NCBI RefSeq assembly: GCF_946479765.1
Contig: NZ_CAMLHO010000025.1
Span: 1 to 56,045 of the forward strand
Source: an uncultured Aliivibrio sp.
GTDB taxonomy: Bacteria > Pseudomonadota > Gammaproteobacteria > Enterobacterales > Vibrionaceae
Direction: 5' to 3'
Length of the DNA stretch: 56,045 bases
Below, one piece after another: positions 11,427-20,380 of this stretch. The translations under genes were made by a program, and so were the position numbers. A model generated the notes under the pieces. It made no database searches. It was not told the origin of the DNA and worked only from the letters and a program-made list of their open reading frames with translations. Position 1 is the first letter of the stretch. Each line of letters starts with the position of its first letter.

Positions 11427-12239
11427 TTATTTAACGTTTAGTGAAGGCGCTGTTTTAGCATGCGTTAAGTAAAGAGGAATACAAGTAAACAGAAGACCAC
11501 CAACAATGTTACCCAAGATAGTTGGGATAAGGTTGAAGTTTAACCAAGTTGCAATACCGAAGTCAGCACCTAGCATCATACCTAGTGGGAATAGGAACAT
11601 GTTTACTACTGCGTGTTCGAATACTAAAGCGAAGAAAATAAAGATAGGTAACCACATTGCAGCGATCTTGCCAGCAACTGTGCGAGCACTCATGTTACCA
11701 ATAACACCTAGACACACCATTAAGTTACACAGAATGCCGCGAACAAAACAGGTTATCCAACCGTCAGCACCTAGGTTTTCAAAACCAACAGTACGACTTG
11801 TTGCGATAGCCATGAATTTTTGGCCAACAGCATTAGGTTCAACACTGAAGTTCATTGTTAATGATAAGGCAATAAGACCAGCAACAATAAGAGAACCAAT
11901 TAGGTTGCCTAAGCCAACCAGACCCCAGCAACGAAGTACAAGGCCCCAAGTTACTCCCGGGCGATTATCAAACTTTGCTAGTGGAGCAAGACCAAATACT
12001 CCAGTAACTAGGTCGTAACCCATAAGGCTAAGAATACAAAAACCGACAGGGAATACGAGAGCGCCAACAAGTCCAATACCTGTTTGTGTAATTGCTGTTA
12101 TTGCTACAACAACGGCTAACGAAAGAATGATACCAGCCATAGTACCGCGTAATATCAGGTCACGAGTACTCGTTTTGATTTTCGCTTCACCAACATCGAT
12201 CATGGTTTGAACAATTTCTACGGGTTTTAAAGCAGACAT
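11427..12239 (-). CDS. nirC: Nitrite transporter NirC (formate/nitrite channel family)
   Basis: 270 residues of an FNT-family pentameric channel with about six membrane helices. It moves nitrite across the inner membrane for reduction by NirBD. The family pattern is visible in the N-terminal amphipathic stretch, GNLIGSLIVAGL, and FVRGILCNLMVCLGVIGN followed by FEHAVVNMFLFPLGM (FEHxVxNM signature). It lies downstream of nirD with a 127-nt gap containing a hairpin (12292-12335). Clean Shine-Dalgarno AAGG before the ATG. Confidence 0.93.
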   Translation of the reverse strand: MSALKPVEIVQTMIDVGEAKIKTSTRDLILRGTMAGIILSLAVVVAITAITQTGIGLVGALVFPVGFCILSLMGYDLVTGVFGLAPLAKFDNRPGVTWGLVLRCWGLVGLGNLIGSLIVAGLIALSLTMNFSVEPNAVGQKFMAIATSRTVGFENLGADGWITCFVRGILCNLMVCLGVIGNMSARTVAGKIAAMWLPIFIFFALVFEHAVVNMFLFPLGMMLGADFGIATWLNFNLIPTILGNIVGGLLFTCIPLYLTHAKTAPSLNVK

Positions 12240-12291
12240 AAATGAGCCTTATACAAAAGTTAAAATTAAAAAATAAAATTGGATAGGAAAA

Positions 12292-12335
12292 GGCTCTAGT
12301 TGCCGTTGTATGAGCAACGATAGGAAACTAGAACC
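12292..12335 (-). repeat. Hairpin between nirD and nirC
   Basis: On the minus strand, arms GGTTCTAGTT and AACTAGAGCC enclose an inner stem CGTTG/CAACG with the loop CTCATA, giving an elongated two-part hairpin in the nirD-nirC spacer. No T-run follows directly, so it is more likely an mRNA-processing or stability structure, or a weak attenuator, than a full terminator. Confidence 0.6.
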
Positions 12336-12366
12336 CTTGAACTATCAAATTTTAGAGCTACAAATC

Positions 12367-12696
12367 TTAAGCTGCGATTTCTACCGCGCCTTTGGTTACA
12401 CGGGCGTTGTAGGCTTTTACGTTAAATTGCTCATTTTCCATACAAACGCCAGTGGTTAGATTGAAGCGCTGCTTTTTCAGTGGACTTGCAACCCAAAGCT
12501 CACCTTGGTGTTCAACAATCAAGCCTCGTGATAATACATTTGCTTGGAAGTAAGGATCAGTATTACTGATTGCGAGTACTTCTTCGCCTTTCGTTGGGCG
12601 AAAGACTGCAACTTGTTCACCATTAACTAGAGCACAAACACCAGTACCCGGAACAATATCTTCTAACTGACAGATTTTTACGAATTTAGAAGCCAT
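12367..12696 (-). CDS. nirD: Nitrite reductase (NADH) small subunit
   Basis: 109 residues with a Rieske-type fold that lacks the Cys/His iron-sulphur ligands, as is normal for NirD. It partners NirB in the cytoplasmic NADH-dependent reduction of nitrite to ammonium. The family core is seen in VCALVNGEQVAVFRP, FQANVLSRGLIVEHQGELWVASPLKKQRFNLTTG. It starts 17 nt after nirB on the same strand. Confidence 0.94.
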   Translation of the reverse strand: MASKFVKICQLEDIVPGTGVCALVNGEQVAVFRPTKGEEVLAISNTDPYFQANVLSRGLIVEHQGELWVASPLKKQRFNLTTGVCMENEQFNVKAYNARVTKGAVEIAA

Positions 12697-12713
12697 AATT
12701 AATTCTCTCGCTC

Positions 12714-15275
12714 TTATTCAGTTGCTGCTACGTGTAGGATGTCACCCTTTGCTTTTGGGTGTTTTTCCGTAAAGGTTGCTGGACGGTGTTGTTCACGGCC
12801 ATCAGTAACGAACATAACGTTGTCATCACGGTCATCAGCATTAATGAAGTGAGCAAAACGCTTTAGTTGAGCTTCATCATTGATTGTCTCTGTCCATTCA
12901 CACGCAAAGTTATTCACTAAGCTAGCCACGTCGCTTTCAAGTTGGTCATTAATACCTAATTTGTTATTAACAATCACTTCACGTAGGTAATTAACACCAC
13001 CGTCAAGATTTTCCATCCATACTGAAGTACGCTGTAATGGTGCTGCTGTACGAATATAGAACATCATGAAGCGGTCGATGTATTTGATTAGTGTTTCTTG
13101 ATCTAGATCGCTAGCCAGTAAATCTGCGTGACGAGGTTTCATACCACCGTTACCACACACGTACATGTTCCAGCCAGCATCGGTTGCGATGATCCCTAGA
13201 TCTTTACCTTGCGCCTCAGCACACTCACGGGTACAACCAGACACACCAAACTTCATTTTATGAGGAGTACGGATACCTTTGTAGCGGTTCTCAAGCATTA
13301 CACCTAAGCCTACTGAATCTTGAACACCGTAACGACACCAAGTTGAACCCACACAAGTCTTAGCCATACGTAATGCTTTGCCGTAAGCCTGTCCTGTCTC
13401 GTAGCCTGCTTCAATCAGTTTTTTCCAGATAGTTGGAAGATCATCTTTTTGAGCACCGAATAGACCGATACGTTGAGCACCAGTAATTTTGGTATAAAGA
13501 TTATATTCAGCAGCAACGTCAGCTAATACACTTAATGCTTGAGGAGTTACTTCACCACCCGCCATACGAGGGATAACAGAGTAAGTCCCATCTTTTTGCA
13601 TATTACCTAAGAAGTTATCATTGGTATCATGCAACTTAACTAGCTCAGGTTTAAGGATATGTTCACCCCAACAAGACGCTAGAATAGAACCAGCAAGAGG
13701 CTTACAAACTTCACAGCCGTAACCTTTACCGTATTTCTCTAACAGCTCGTCAAAGGTTTTGATTTCTTCGATACGAATTAGGTGAAATAGCTCTTGGCGA
13801 GAGTAAGCAAAATGCTCACAAACATCGCTTTTCACTTCAATGCCTGATTTTGCTAATTCAGAATTAAGAACGGAAGTTACAAGAGGGATACAACCCCCAC
13901 AGCCCGTACCCGCTCCAGTAACCGCCTTAATGTCAGCCATCGTGTGATGACCATCTGCAACCGCTTGAGCAATTTTGCCTTTAGTTACATCGAAACATGA
14001 ACAAATAACGGCTGTTTCTGGTAAAGAATCAGCGCCTAATGATGGCTTTTCTGCACCAGCATGCGCAGGAAGGATCAGAAGATCTGGATGTTCAGGAAGA
14101 TCAATGTCATTGAGTTTAAGTTGCAGTAAATCGCCATAATCAGACGTATCTCCAACCATTACTGCGCCAAGCAATTTCTTACCGTCTTCAGAAACGATAA
14201 TGCGCTTATATACTTCTTGTTCTTCGTTTTGGTAAACGTAGCTTTTACAACCAGGAGTACGACCGTTTGCGTCGCCAATTGAACCTACTTTTACGCCAAG
14301 TAATTTCAATTTAGCACTCATGTCAGCGCCTTCAAATGCACTGTCATTGCCTAGTAAATGGTCAACGGCAACCGTTGCCATTTTATAACCAGGAGCAACT
14401 AGACCGTAGAAAGTACGGTTCCAAGACGCACATTCACCAATCGCATACACATTGCTATCTGTTGTTTGGCAATGATTGTTAATTTCAACGCCTCCACGAG
14501 GAGCAACGCCTAAGCCCATTTGGCGAGCGAGTTTATCTTGAGGGCGAATACCTGCTGAGAATACGATGAAATCAGTTTCAAGCTCGGTACCATCAGCAAA
14601 GCGCATGACATTACGTGCCTCTTTACCTTCTGGAACGATTTCTAATGTGTTTTTGCTGGTGTGAACTTGAACACCCATTCGCTCAATTTTATTACGTAGC
14701 TGTAAGCCACCTTGTTGATCTAATTGCTCAGCCATTAAGACTGGAGCAAATTCAACAACGTGTGTTGTAACGCCTAATGCTTTAAGTGCGCCAGCCGCTT
14801 CAAGTCCAAGTAGGCCACCACCAATTACCACTCCGCTTTTACTGTTTTTAGCGGTTGCTTCGATAGACTTAAGATCTTCAATAGTACGGTAGACGAAACA
14901 GTCTTTGCCTTCGTTACCTTTAATTGGTGGAACAAATGGGAAAGAGCCAGTAGCAAGAACCAGTTTGTCGTATTGGATTTCACGACCAGTGCTTGAATAA
15001 ACCACTTGTTTTTCACGATTAATGTTAATGGCACGTTCGCCAATTAATACATTAAGGCCGTGCTTTTCATAGAATCCTTCTTTCACAAGAGAGAGGTCAT
15101 CAGCAGTATGATGAGAAAAGTAAGAGGAAAGGTGAACACGATCATAAGCGATACGTGGTTCTTCACAGAACACCGTGATATCCATATTTTGAACATCTGT
15201 TTTCTCTACTAAATCTTCGATATAGCGATGACCAACCATGCCATTACCGATGATAACTAGTTTCATCTTGCTCAT
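12714..15275 (-). CDS. nirB: Nitrite reductase (NADH) large subunit
   Basis: 853 residues, full length. An N-terminal FAD/NAD(P) oxidoreductase (IIGNGMVGHRYIEDL at 7-21, GGGLLGLEAAGAL around 150) is followed by a BFD-type [2Fe-2S] domain (CSCFDVTKG, GAGTGCGGCIPLV) and a second cysteine-rich segment (YGCEVCKPLAGS). The C-terminal sirohaem/[4Fe-4S] reductase domain has ligands in TCVGSTWCRYG and GVSGCTRECAEA. It reduces nitrite to ammonium with NADH in the cytoplasm. It heads nirBDC, with FNR- and NarP-like sites upstream, and has a strong AGGA Shine-Dalgarno. Confidence 0.96.
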   Translation of the reverse strand: MSKMKLVIIGNGMVGHRYIEDLVEKTDVQNMDITVFCEEPRIAYDRVHLSSYFSHHTADDLSLVKEGFYEKHGLNVLIGERAININREKQVVYSSTGREIQYDKLVLATGSFPFVPPIKGNEGKDCFVYRTIEDLKSIEATAKNSKSGVVIGGGLLGLEAAGALKALGVTTHVVEFAPVLMAEQLDQQGGLQLRNKIERMGVQVHTSKNTLEIVPEGKEARNVMRFADGTELETDFIVFSAGIRPQDKLARQMGLGVAPRGGVEINNHCQTTDSNVYAIGECASWNRTFYGLVAPGYKMATVAVDHLLGNDSAFEGADMSAKLKLLGVKVGSIGDANGRTPGCKSYVYQNEEQEVYKRIIVSEDGKKLLGAVMVGDTSDYGDLLQLKLNDIDLPEHPDLLILPAHAGAEKPSLGADSLPETAVICSCFDVTKGKIAQAVADGHHTMADIKAVTGAGTGCGGCIPLVTSVLNSELAKSGIEVKSDVCEHFAYSRQELFHLIRIEEIKTFDELLEKYGKGYGCEVCKPLAGSILASCWGEHILKPELVKLHDTNDNFLGNMQKDGTYSVIPRMAGGEVTPQALSVLADVAAEYNLYTKITGAQRIGLFGAQKDDLPTIWKKLIEAGYETGQAYGKALRMAKTCVGSTWCRYGVQDSVGLGVMLENRYKGIRTPHKMKFGVSGCTRECAEAQGKDLGIIATDAGWNMYVCGNGGMKPRHADLLASDLDQETLIKYIDRFMMFYIRTAAPLQRTSVWMENLDGGVNYLREVIVNNKLGINDQLESDVASLVNNFACEWTETINDEAQLKRFAHFINADDRDDNVMFVTDGREQHRPATFTEKHPKAKGDILHVAATE

Positions 15276-15333
15276 AAGAATTCCTATTATATTTGATATG
15301 CATATATGATGAATTATGAATGATTATGTAGAT

Positions 15334-15347
15334 ATGACGTGGATCAA
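15334..15347 (-). promoter_or_regulatory. FNR-like site upstream of nirB
   Basis: The minus-strand sequence TTGAT-CCAC-GTCAT matches 8 of 10 defined positions of the FNR consensus TTGAT-N4-ATCAA, with a perfect left half. It is centred about 65 bp before the nirB start codon, plausible for an anaerobically induced nitrite reductase. Inferred from sequence only. Confidence 0.55.
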
Positions 15348-15356
15348 TTACGAAAT

Positions 15357-15380
15357 AAAACTACCCTAAAGGGGTAGTTT
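15357..15380. promoter_or_regulatory. Palindrome resembling a NarP/NarL site upstream of nirB
   Basis: Arms AAACTACCC and GGGTAGTTT form a dyad centred near 15369. The minus strand carries TACCCCT, a perfect NarL/NarP heptamer (TACYYMT). The opposing heptamer is imperfect and the spacing one base shorter than the classic 7-2-7. It is about 25 bp upstream of the FNR-like site, the usual arrangement for nitrate/nitrite-activated nirB promoters. Confidence 0.45.
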
Positions 15381-15512
15381 GTAAGTGGTGCTGGTGTTTA
15401 TTGCTGTTAAATCAATAAATTAACTGTAGCACGTAGCTCATACATGTAGTTTGTTTACAATATATGGAGGGATATTCGGAATTTTAGTGTGTTTATAGGT
15501 GTAATTCTGAAA

Positions 15513-15550
15513 AAAAAAGACAGGATATGAATGTCATATTCTGTCTTTTT
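15513..15550 (-). terminator. Rho-independent terminator of vfcA
   Basis: AAAAGACAG pairs with CTGTCTTTT, extended by ATATGA/TCATAT inside, with long A and T runs outside. It lies 27 nt after the chemoreceptor stop codon. The rest of the nirB-vfcA gap holds only the regulatory sites listed. Confidence 0.88.
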
Positions 15551-15576
15551 ACAAGAAACCGTATAAATACTAAGGA

Positions 15577-17451
15577 TTATAACTTAAATCGTTCGATCTC
15601 TTGTTTTAGTTCATTTGATAGTTCAGAAAGTTCAGACGCTTGAATAACAGATTGTTTCGTTTCTTCTGTTAGTTCATTTGACACATCACGAACTGCTTCT
15701 GTATTGCGTGTAATTTCTTCTGTTACTGATGATTGCTCTTCTGCTGCTGCGGCAATTTGTGCTGCCATATCACTAATCTGTGTTACCGAGTTTGTGATTT
15801 GCAATAGACTCGCTGATGCTGATTGAGCATCTTCAACACTGGTATTTGCTAATGCTTGACTGTCTTGCATGATCCCAACTGCTTTTTGAGTCGTTCCTTG
15901 CAGTGTTTCAATCATTTGTTGAATTTCTTGAGTTGAGGCATGGGTACGTTGGCTTAAAATACGAACTTCATCTGCGACCACTGCAAAACCACGGCCTTGT
16001 TCACCAGCACGAGCGGCTTCGATTGCTGCGTTTAATGCTAATAAGTTAGTTTGTTCAGCGATGTTTTGAATCGTTGATAGGATTGTATTGATGTTTTGTG
16101 CGTTGTGGTGAAGCTCTTCAATCACGCCCGTTGCAGTTTCAACTTCTGTTGCTAAATTATCTATAGAGTGTTGGCTTTGACTTACTTGTTTAGCACCATG
16201 TCTTGATGCTGTAACCGTTTCTTCTGCTGTTTGAGCTGTATTATCAGCATTGCCTGCAATCTCTTGAGTTGCAGCTGCCATTTCATTGATTGCGGTCGCA
16301 ACCATGTTAATCTCATCCATTTGGTGTTGGATGCGAACATTACGCTCTTCTGCACTTTCTGCAGTTGAATTTGCTTGATTAGCTAAGGTTGATGATATGT
16401 CTCGTAAACGACAGACCATTGAATGCATATTACCAACAAAGGTATTGAAGTTAATGGCTAGTTGACCGACTTCATCATTACTGTTTGGCACTAAACGTTG
16501 AGTTAAATCACCTTCACCTGATGAGATCTCTGCAAGCGCATCAGAGACACGAAGTAGATCTCTAAATAAAATGTTAACCAATGTGGTAACACCGATAGCA
16601 ATAATAATGGTTAGTACAAGACTAAGTAGAATAATCTCTTGCAATAGTTCAGTGTGAGCGGCTTCTTCTGTTGCTTGAGTCATCTCAACCGCAAATATCC
16701 AATTTGTATTGGGTACTTTTGCAAAATAAACCAGTTTGGCATCACCATTTATTTCAGCAAACTCAATGGCTTTTGAATGAATAGATTCTTGAATACTTTG
16801 CGGGGTCATATCTGAAAAGTAACGATTTATTTCTTTTTTGATTAACGATTTATTTGGATGAGCTAAGAACGTTCCATCACTGTCAATCAGCATAGTAATC
16901 GTATCTTTACCCGCATCTAGACTAATGACATCTTCAATTAGTAGGTCGATAAGTACATCTGCACCAATGACACCTAAAAGCTTTCCGTTTTTATAGATTG
17001 GTTCAGCAATGGTTACTAGAAGAGATTGAGTGATCGCATCTTGATACGATGAGGTAATGACTTGTTTGTTTTCACGTTGAGCTTCTTGATACCAAGGGCG
17101 TTGACGAGGGTCGTAATCAGCACGGTTTCTTTCTGGATGAGAGCGGTACATATCACCTTGAGGAGTTCCGAAGAAAATATCATCAAATCCACCTGCTTTA
17201 CGGCTAAGTTGTAAAAAAGAAACGATGTCGCCTTCTTGAGTGTAATCATTGGTTGCATGAGCGATTTCAGCTTTAATTGATATCCAATTTGAAATCCCTG
17301 TTGTAGCTGCTGAAGTGACACTTTCTGCACGAGAATAAACACCGTTATGGGTTTGTTCAAAAAGTAGGTTAGAAGCAAGCCAAGTTAAGGCTGAGGCAGT
17401 AATAACAACAGCGAGTACACTCGCACCTATTAGCTTATGTTTTAGTTTCAT
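15577..17451 (-). CDS. vfcA: Methyl-accepting chemotaxis protein, dCache amino-acid receptor (probable VfcA)
   Basis: 624 residues: TM1 (about 8-30), periplasmic dCache domain (about 35-270), TM2 (about 273-296), HAMP (about 297-350) and an MCP signalling coiled coil. The conserved hairpin tip [20 protein letters not shown] is near residue 470. The Cache domain carries Tyr113, Arg118, Trp120, Tyr121, Tyr136, Asp138 and Asp165. Their spacing matches the amino-acid-binding signature of PctA-type receptors. There is no C-terminal CheR-docking pentapeptide. A sigma-28-type promoter lies about 80 bp upstream. The name VfcA, the V. fischeri amino-acid chemoreceptor, is my recollection of this locus and needs alignment; the receptor class is secure. 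Confidence 0.88.
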   Translation of the reverse strand: MKLKHKLIGASVLAVVITASALTWLASNLLFEQTHNGVYSRAESVTSAATTGISNWISIKAEIAHATNDYTQEGDIVSFLQLSRKAGGFDDIFFGTPQGDMYRSHPERNRADYDPRQRPWYQEAQRENKQVITSSYQDAITQSLLVTIAEPIYKNGKLLGVIGADVLIDLLIEDVISLDAGKDTITMLIDSDGTFLAHPNKSLIKKEINRYFSDMTPQSIQESIHSKAIEFAEINGDAKLVYFAKVPNTNWIFAVEMTQATEEAAHTELLQEIILLSLVLTIIIAIGVTTLVNILFRDLLRVSDALAEISSGEGDLTQRLVPNSNDEVGQLAINFNTFVGNMHSMVCRLRDISSTLANQANSTAESAEERNVRIQHQMDEINMVATAINEMAAATQEIAGNADNTAQTAEETVTASRHGAKQVSQSQHSIDNLATEVETATGVIEELHHNAQNINTILSTIQNIAEQTNLLALNAAIEAARAGEQGRGFAVVADEVRILSQRTHASTQEIQQMIETLQGTTQKAVGIMQDSQALANTSVEDAQSASASLLQITNSVTQISDMAAQIAAAAEEQSSVTEEITRNTEAVRDVSNELTEETKQSVIQASELSELSNELKQEIERFKL

Positions 17452-17530
17452 AGTGTTACCTAAATCCGTGGGTTTTTGTTGCCATTACATTCGTTTGTAA
17501 TATGAGTTTCTTTATCAAGTACGGTTATAG

Positions 17531-17557
17531 TTATCGGAAATACCTTACAAAACTTAA
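17531..17557 (-). promoter_or_regulatory. Sigma-28 (FliA) promoter of vfcA
   Basis: On the minus strand, TTAAGTTT (17557-17550) is followed after exactly 11 bp by TCCGATAA (17538-17531). Each half differs by one base from the FliA consensus TAAAGTTT-N11-GCCGATAA. The start would lie near 17522, leaving a ~70-nt leader. This ties the receptor to the late flagellar regulon. Confidence 0.8.
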
Positions 17558-17845
17558 TTAAAATTTACCTAAAAGCTTAATTTTTCTTATTTTTGTATTC
17601 ATAAATCTTATTTTATAGCGCAAGGATTGAGGGGTAAACGTTTGCTTTGTTTGTTAAATATTCAATTTCTGGTGATTTACTTTTATTTATTTATTTATTC
17701 GCAATTTTTAGTGATCTAATAGACATATTTATGAAATCAATGTGAGAGTCGACTGTAATTCTTTTAAACTTGGTTCGGTTATTTGACTGGATTAATCAAT
17801 AATTGATTTGGTCTAGTTTATCCCCTTCTGAATTAATGGTGAAAC
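17558..17845. other. AT-rich intergenic region upstream of nutA
   Basis: Between the sigma-28 promoter and the nucleotidase start. It is very AT-rich with short TTTA repeats around 17680-17700 and no convincing open frame. It must hold the nutA promoter, but I could not single out a clear -35/-10 pair. Confidence 0.5.
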
Positions 17846-19507
17846 ATGATGGAACGTCTTTCTCTAAAAACAGCGATTGCTGCGGCATTGGTAACGACTC
17901 TTGCTGGTTGTGCTACAACGACCCAACATGCGTGGCAAGAAGATACAACATATAAACTGACTGTATTGCATACGAACGATAACCATGGTCGTTTTTGGCA
18001 AAATAAATACGGTGAGTATGGCATGGCGGCACGTAAAACGCTGATTGATGAATTACGAGCAGATGTTCAAGCGGAAGGCGGCAGTGTACTTCTTTTGTCT
18101 GGTGGCGATATTAATACAGGTGTTCCAGAATCAGATCTTCAAGATGCAGAGCCTGATTTTAAAGGCATGAATAAAATTGGTTATGATGCGATTGCGCTCG
18201 GTAACCATGAGTTTGATAATCCATTAGATGTACTTCAGAAACAAATTGATTGGGCTGAGTTCCCAATGCTGTCTGCTAATATTTACGATAAAAAAACAGG
18301 TGATCGTAAATATCAAGCTTACGAAATATTTGAAAAACAAGGTATTAAAATCGCAGTTATTGGTTTTACAACTGAAGATACCTCAAAGATTGGTAATCCT
18401 GAATACATTGGTGATTTAGAGTTCCGTGATCCAAAAGAAGAAGCTAAAAAAGTAATTGCAGAGCTTGAAGCAAATGAAAAGCCTGACTTGATTTTTGCTG
18501 TTACTCATATGGGTCACTATGAAGATGGTAACCGTGGTATCAATGCGCCTGGTGATGTTGCACTAGCGCGTTCACTTCAATTGGGTGAACTAGACATGAT
18601 TGTGGGTGGTCACTCACAAGAGCCTGTTTGTATGGAAGGCCCTAATGTTGCTAAGAAAAGTTTCAAACCAGGTGATGAGTGTCAACCAGACCAACAAAAT
18701 GGTACTTGGATTGTTCAGGCTCACGAATGGGGTAAATACGTAGGTAAAGCTGACTTTGAATTCCGTAATGGTGAATTAGAAATGGTTAGTTATAATCTAA
18801 TTCCTGTGAACTTGAAGAAGAAAGTGAAGATCGACGGTAAAAAACAACGCGTCTTTATTCAAGAAGAAATTGCTCAAGATCCTGAGTTACTTGCATTCTT
18901 AACACCTTACCAAGAAAAAGGCCAAGGCCAATTGAATGTGAAAATTGCATCAACTAACGGTAAGTTAGAAGGTGATCGTAATGTGGTTCGTTTCCAACAA
19001 ACAAACCTAGGTCGTCTAATTGCAACTTCTCACATGACTCGTGCAAAAGCTGATTTCGCAGTAATGAACTCTGGCGGTGTACGTGATTCAATTGAAGCCG
19101 GTGATGTAACGTATAAAGATGTATTAACGGTTCAACCATTTGGCAATATCGTGACTTACGCAGACATGACGGGTCAAGAAGTACTAGATTATCTAAATGT
19201 AGTTGCAACTAAACCAATCGACTCTGGTGCTTATGCTCAATTTGCGGGCATCAAGATGACGGTTGAAAATGGTAAAGTATCAAATGTATTTATTGGTGGT
19301 AAACAATTACGTCTAGATAATACATACCGCTTTACTATCCCAAGCTACAACGCTGCGGGTGGTGATGGTTATCCGAAAATCTCAGATCACCCTGGTTACG
19401 TAAACACAGGCTTTGTTGATGCTGAAGTTCTTAAAGAATTTTTAGAAACAAACAGCCCGATTGATATAAACAAGTTTGCTCCACGTGGTGAGATTACTTA
19501 TAAGTAA
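17846..19507 (+). CDS. nutA: 5'-nucleotidase/UDP-sugar hydrolase lipoprotein (NutA/UshA family)
   Basis: 553 residues, closely resembling the chloride-dependent membrane nucleotidase NutA of V. parahaemolyticus. It hydrolyses extracellular or periplasmic nucleotides so that nucleoside and phosphate can be taken up. The lipobox LAGC puts the lipidated cysteine at residue 22 with Ala at +2, consistent with the outer membrane. The N-terminal metallophosphatase domain shows LHTNDNHGRF, SGGDINTG, GNHEFDNP and VTHMGHYE...GGHSQEP. The C-terminal nucleotidase domain shows NSGGVRDSIEAGDVTYKDV and YNAAGGDGYPK. ATG 17849 is an equally possible start. Confidence 0.93.
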   Translation: MMERLSLKTAIAAALVTTLAGCATTTQHAWQEDTTYKLTVLHTNDNHGRFWQNKYGEYGMAARKTLIDELRADVQAEGGSVLLLSGGDINTGVPESDLQDAEPDFKGMNKIGYDAIALGNHEFDNPLDVLQKQIDWAEFPMLSANIYDKKTGDRKYQAYEIFEKQGIKIAVIGFTTEDTSKIGNPEYIGDLEFRDPKEEAKKVIAELEANEKPDLIFAVTHMGHYEDGNRGINAPGDVALARSLQLGELDMIVGGHSQEPVCMEGPNVAKKSFKPGDECQPDQQNGTWIVQAHEWGKYVGKADFEFRNGELEMVSYNLIPVNLKKKVKIDGKKQRVFIQEEIAQDPELLAFLTPYQEKGQGQLNVKIASTNGKLEGDRNVVRFQQTNLGRLIATSHMTRAKADFAVMNSGGVRDSIEAGDVTYKDVLTVQPFGNIVTYADMTGQEVLDYLNVVATKPIDSGAYAQFAGIKMTVENGKVSNVFIGGKQLRLDNTYRFTIPSYNAAGGDGYPKISDHPGYVNTGFVDAEVLKEFLETNSPIDINKFAPRGEITYK

Positions 19508-19522
19508 TCAATAAAAGAAGAT

Positions 19523-19557
19523 AAGCCTCTAGTTCGTTATTGTTTTAGGGGCTTTTG
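19523..19557 (+). terminator. Terminator of nutA
   Basis: AAGCCTCTA and TTAGGGGCTT pair across an AT-rich loop, with one or two mismatches or bulges, and are followed by TTGTTT. It begins 16 nt after the stop codon. Confidence 0.7.
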
Positions 19558-19618
19558 TTTATGAATTCAACAGTTTGTCGATTTTATAAGCGAACGAAAA
19601 GAAAAAACAAAATAATGC

Positions 19619-19646
19619 TTGTCAAAAAACTCACAGACAGTATTAT
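19619..19646 (+). promoter_or_regulatory. Promoter of tRNA-Pro
   Basis: TTGTCA, a 16-bp spacer and TATTAT, then a GC-rich discriminator (AGCCCTC) typical of stringently controlled stable-RNA promoters. The start would be near 19653, about 33 nt before the mature tRNA. Confidence 0.75.
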
Positions 19647-19685
19647 AGCCCTCGTTGACACAGACAAGGTCTTTGTTTTACAGCT

Positions 19686-19762
<77 letters not shown>

Positions 19763-19770
19763 CTTTTAAG

Positions 19771-19800
19771 AAGCCGCATCAGGAATGATGCGGCTTTTTT
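19771..19800 (+). terminator. Terminator of tRNA-Pro
   Basis: A perfect stem AAGCCGCATC/GATGCGGCTT with a 6-nt loop and a T-run, 8 nt after the tRNA 3' end. Confidence 0.93.
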
Positions 19801-19872
19801 CGATCTATACTTTCTTTCCCTTAAGTCATTTCTTAGATATAAAATATTGGTATTAGCTTCAAAACTAATGAA

Positions 19873-19905
19873 GATAGCATATCCATTATAGTTAGATATG
19901 CTATC
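19873..19905 (-). repeat. Perfect 11-bp inverted repeat after copG
   Basis: GATAGCATATC (19873-19883) and GATATGCTATC (19895-19905) are perfect complements with an 11-nt loop, 17 nt downstream of the copG stop. It probably forms the 3' hairpin of the copA-copG mRNA. The minus-strand tail is TTCATTAG rather than a clean T-run, so termination is uncertain. Confidence 0.6.
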
Positions 19906-19922
19906 GCTCAATACGTTAATTG

Positions 19923-20363
19923 TTATTCATTATGCGTATTAAATAACGCTAATTTTCCATTCTCTTTAAATACAACCACTTGGTATGTATCTTTCTTATC
20001 GCCATATTCCATACCTGGAGATCCCATAGGCATGCCTGGAACGGCTAGGCCTTTAAAATCACGAGGGTTAGCTAAAAACTTCTTGATATCATCCGCAGGG
20101 ATATGTCCTTCAAATACATAACCGTCAATAACAGCGGTATGGCAAGAAGCGAGACGAGGGTCTACTCCTAATTTTTCTTTTATTGCAGTCATATCTTCAT
20201 GTTTTTCTGTTTTAACATCATAACCATTATTTTTCATATGATCTTCCCATTCAGTACAACAACCGCAGTAAGGCGATTTATAAGAAGTGACTTCAGTTGC
20301 TGCAAAGACTGATGAGTTCATTAACATAATGGAAGTTAAAGCAATTTTTTTAATGTTTTTCAT
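19923..20363 (-). CDS. copG: Periplasmic copper-resistance protein CopG (DUF411)
   Basis: 146 residues with a signal peptide (about 1-21, cleavage near VFA-AT). The DUF411 core has Cys33, Cys35 and Cys36 in YCGCC (the CxCC motif), Cys74 in ASCHTAV and a conserved GHIPADDI. Proteins of this family bind a cluster of copper ions through these cysteines and act in periplasmic copper handling. It lies downstream of copA, separated only by a 24-codon frame, so co-induction by CueR is likely. The symbol follows the copA-linked DUF411 proteins called CopG in Pseudomonas and Vibrio. The exact reaction is unsettled. Confidence 0.87.
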   Translation of the reverse strand: MKNIKKIALTSIMLMNSSVFAATEVTSYKSPYCGCCTEWEDHMKNNGYDVKTEKHEDMTAIKEKLGVDPRLASCHTAVIDGYVFEGHIPADDIKKFLANPRDFKGLAVPGMPMGSPGMEYGDKKDTYQVVVFKENGKLALFNTHNE

Positions 20364-20380
20364 TGTGATGGTTCCACGGG

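Noticed and set aside
11506-12018. 170-codon open frame antisense to nirC
   Set aside because: It lies wholly inside the well-supported nirC, is rich in Arg/Pro/Thr as expected of a mirror frame, and has no ribosome site or family match.
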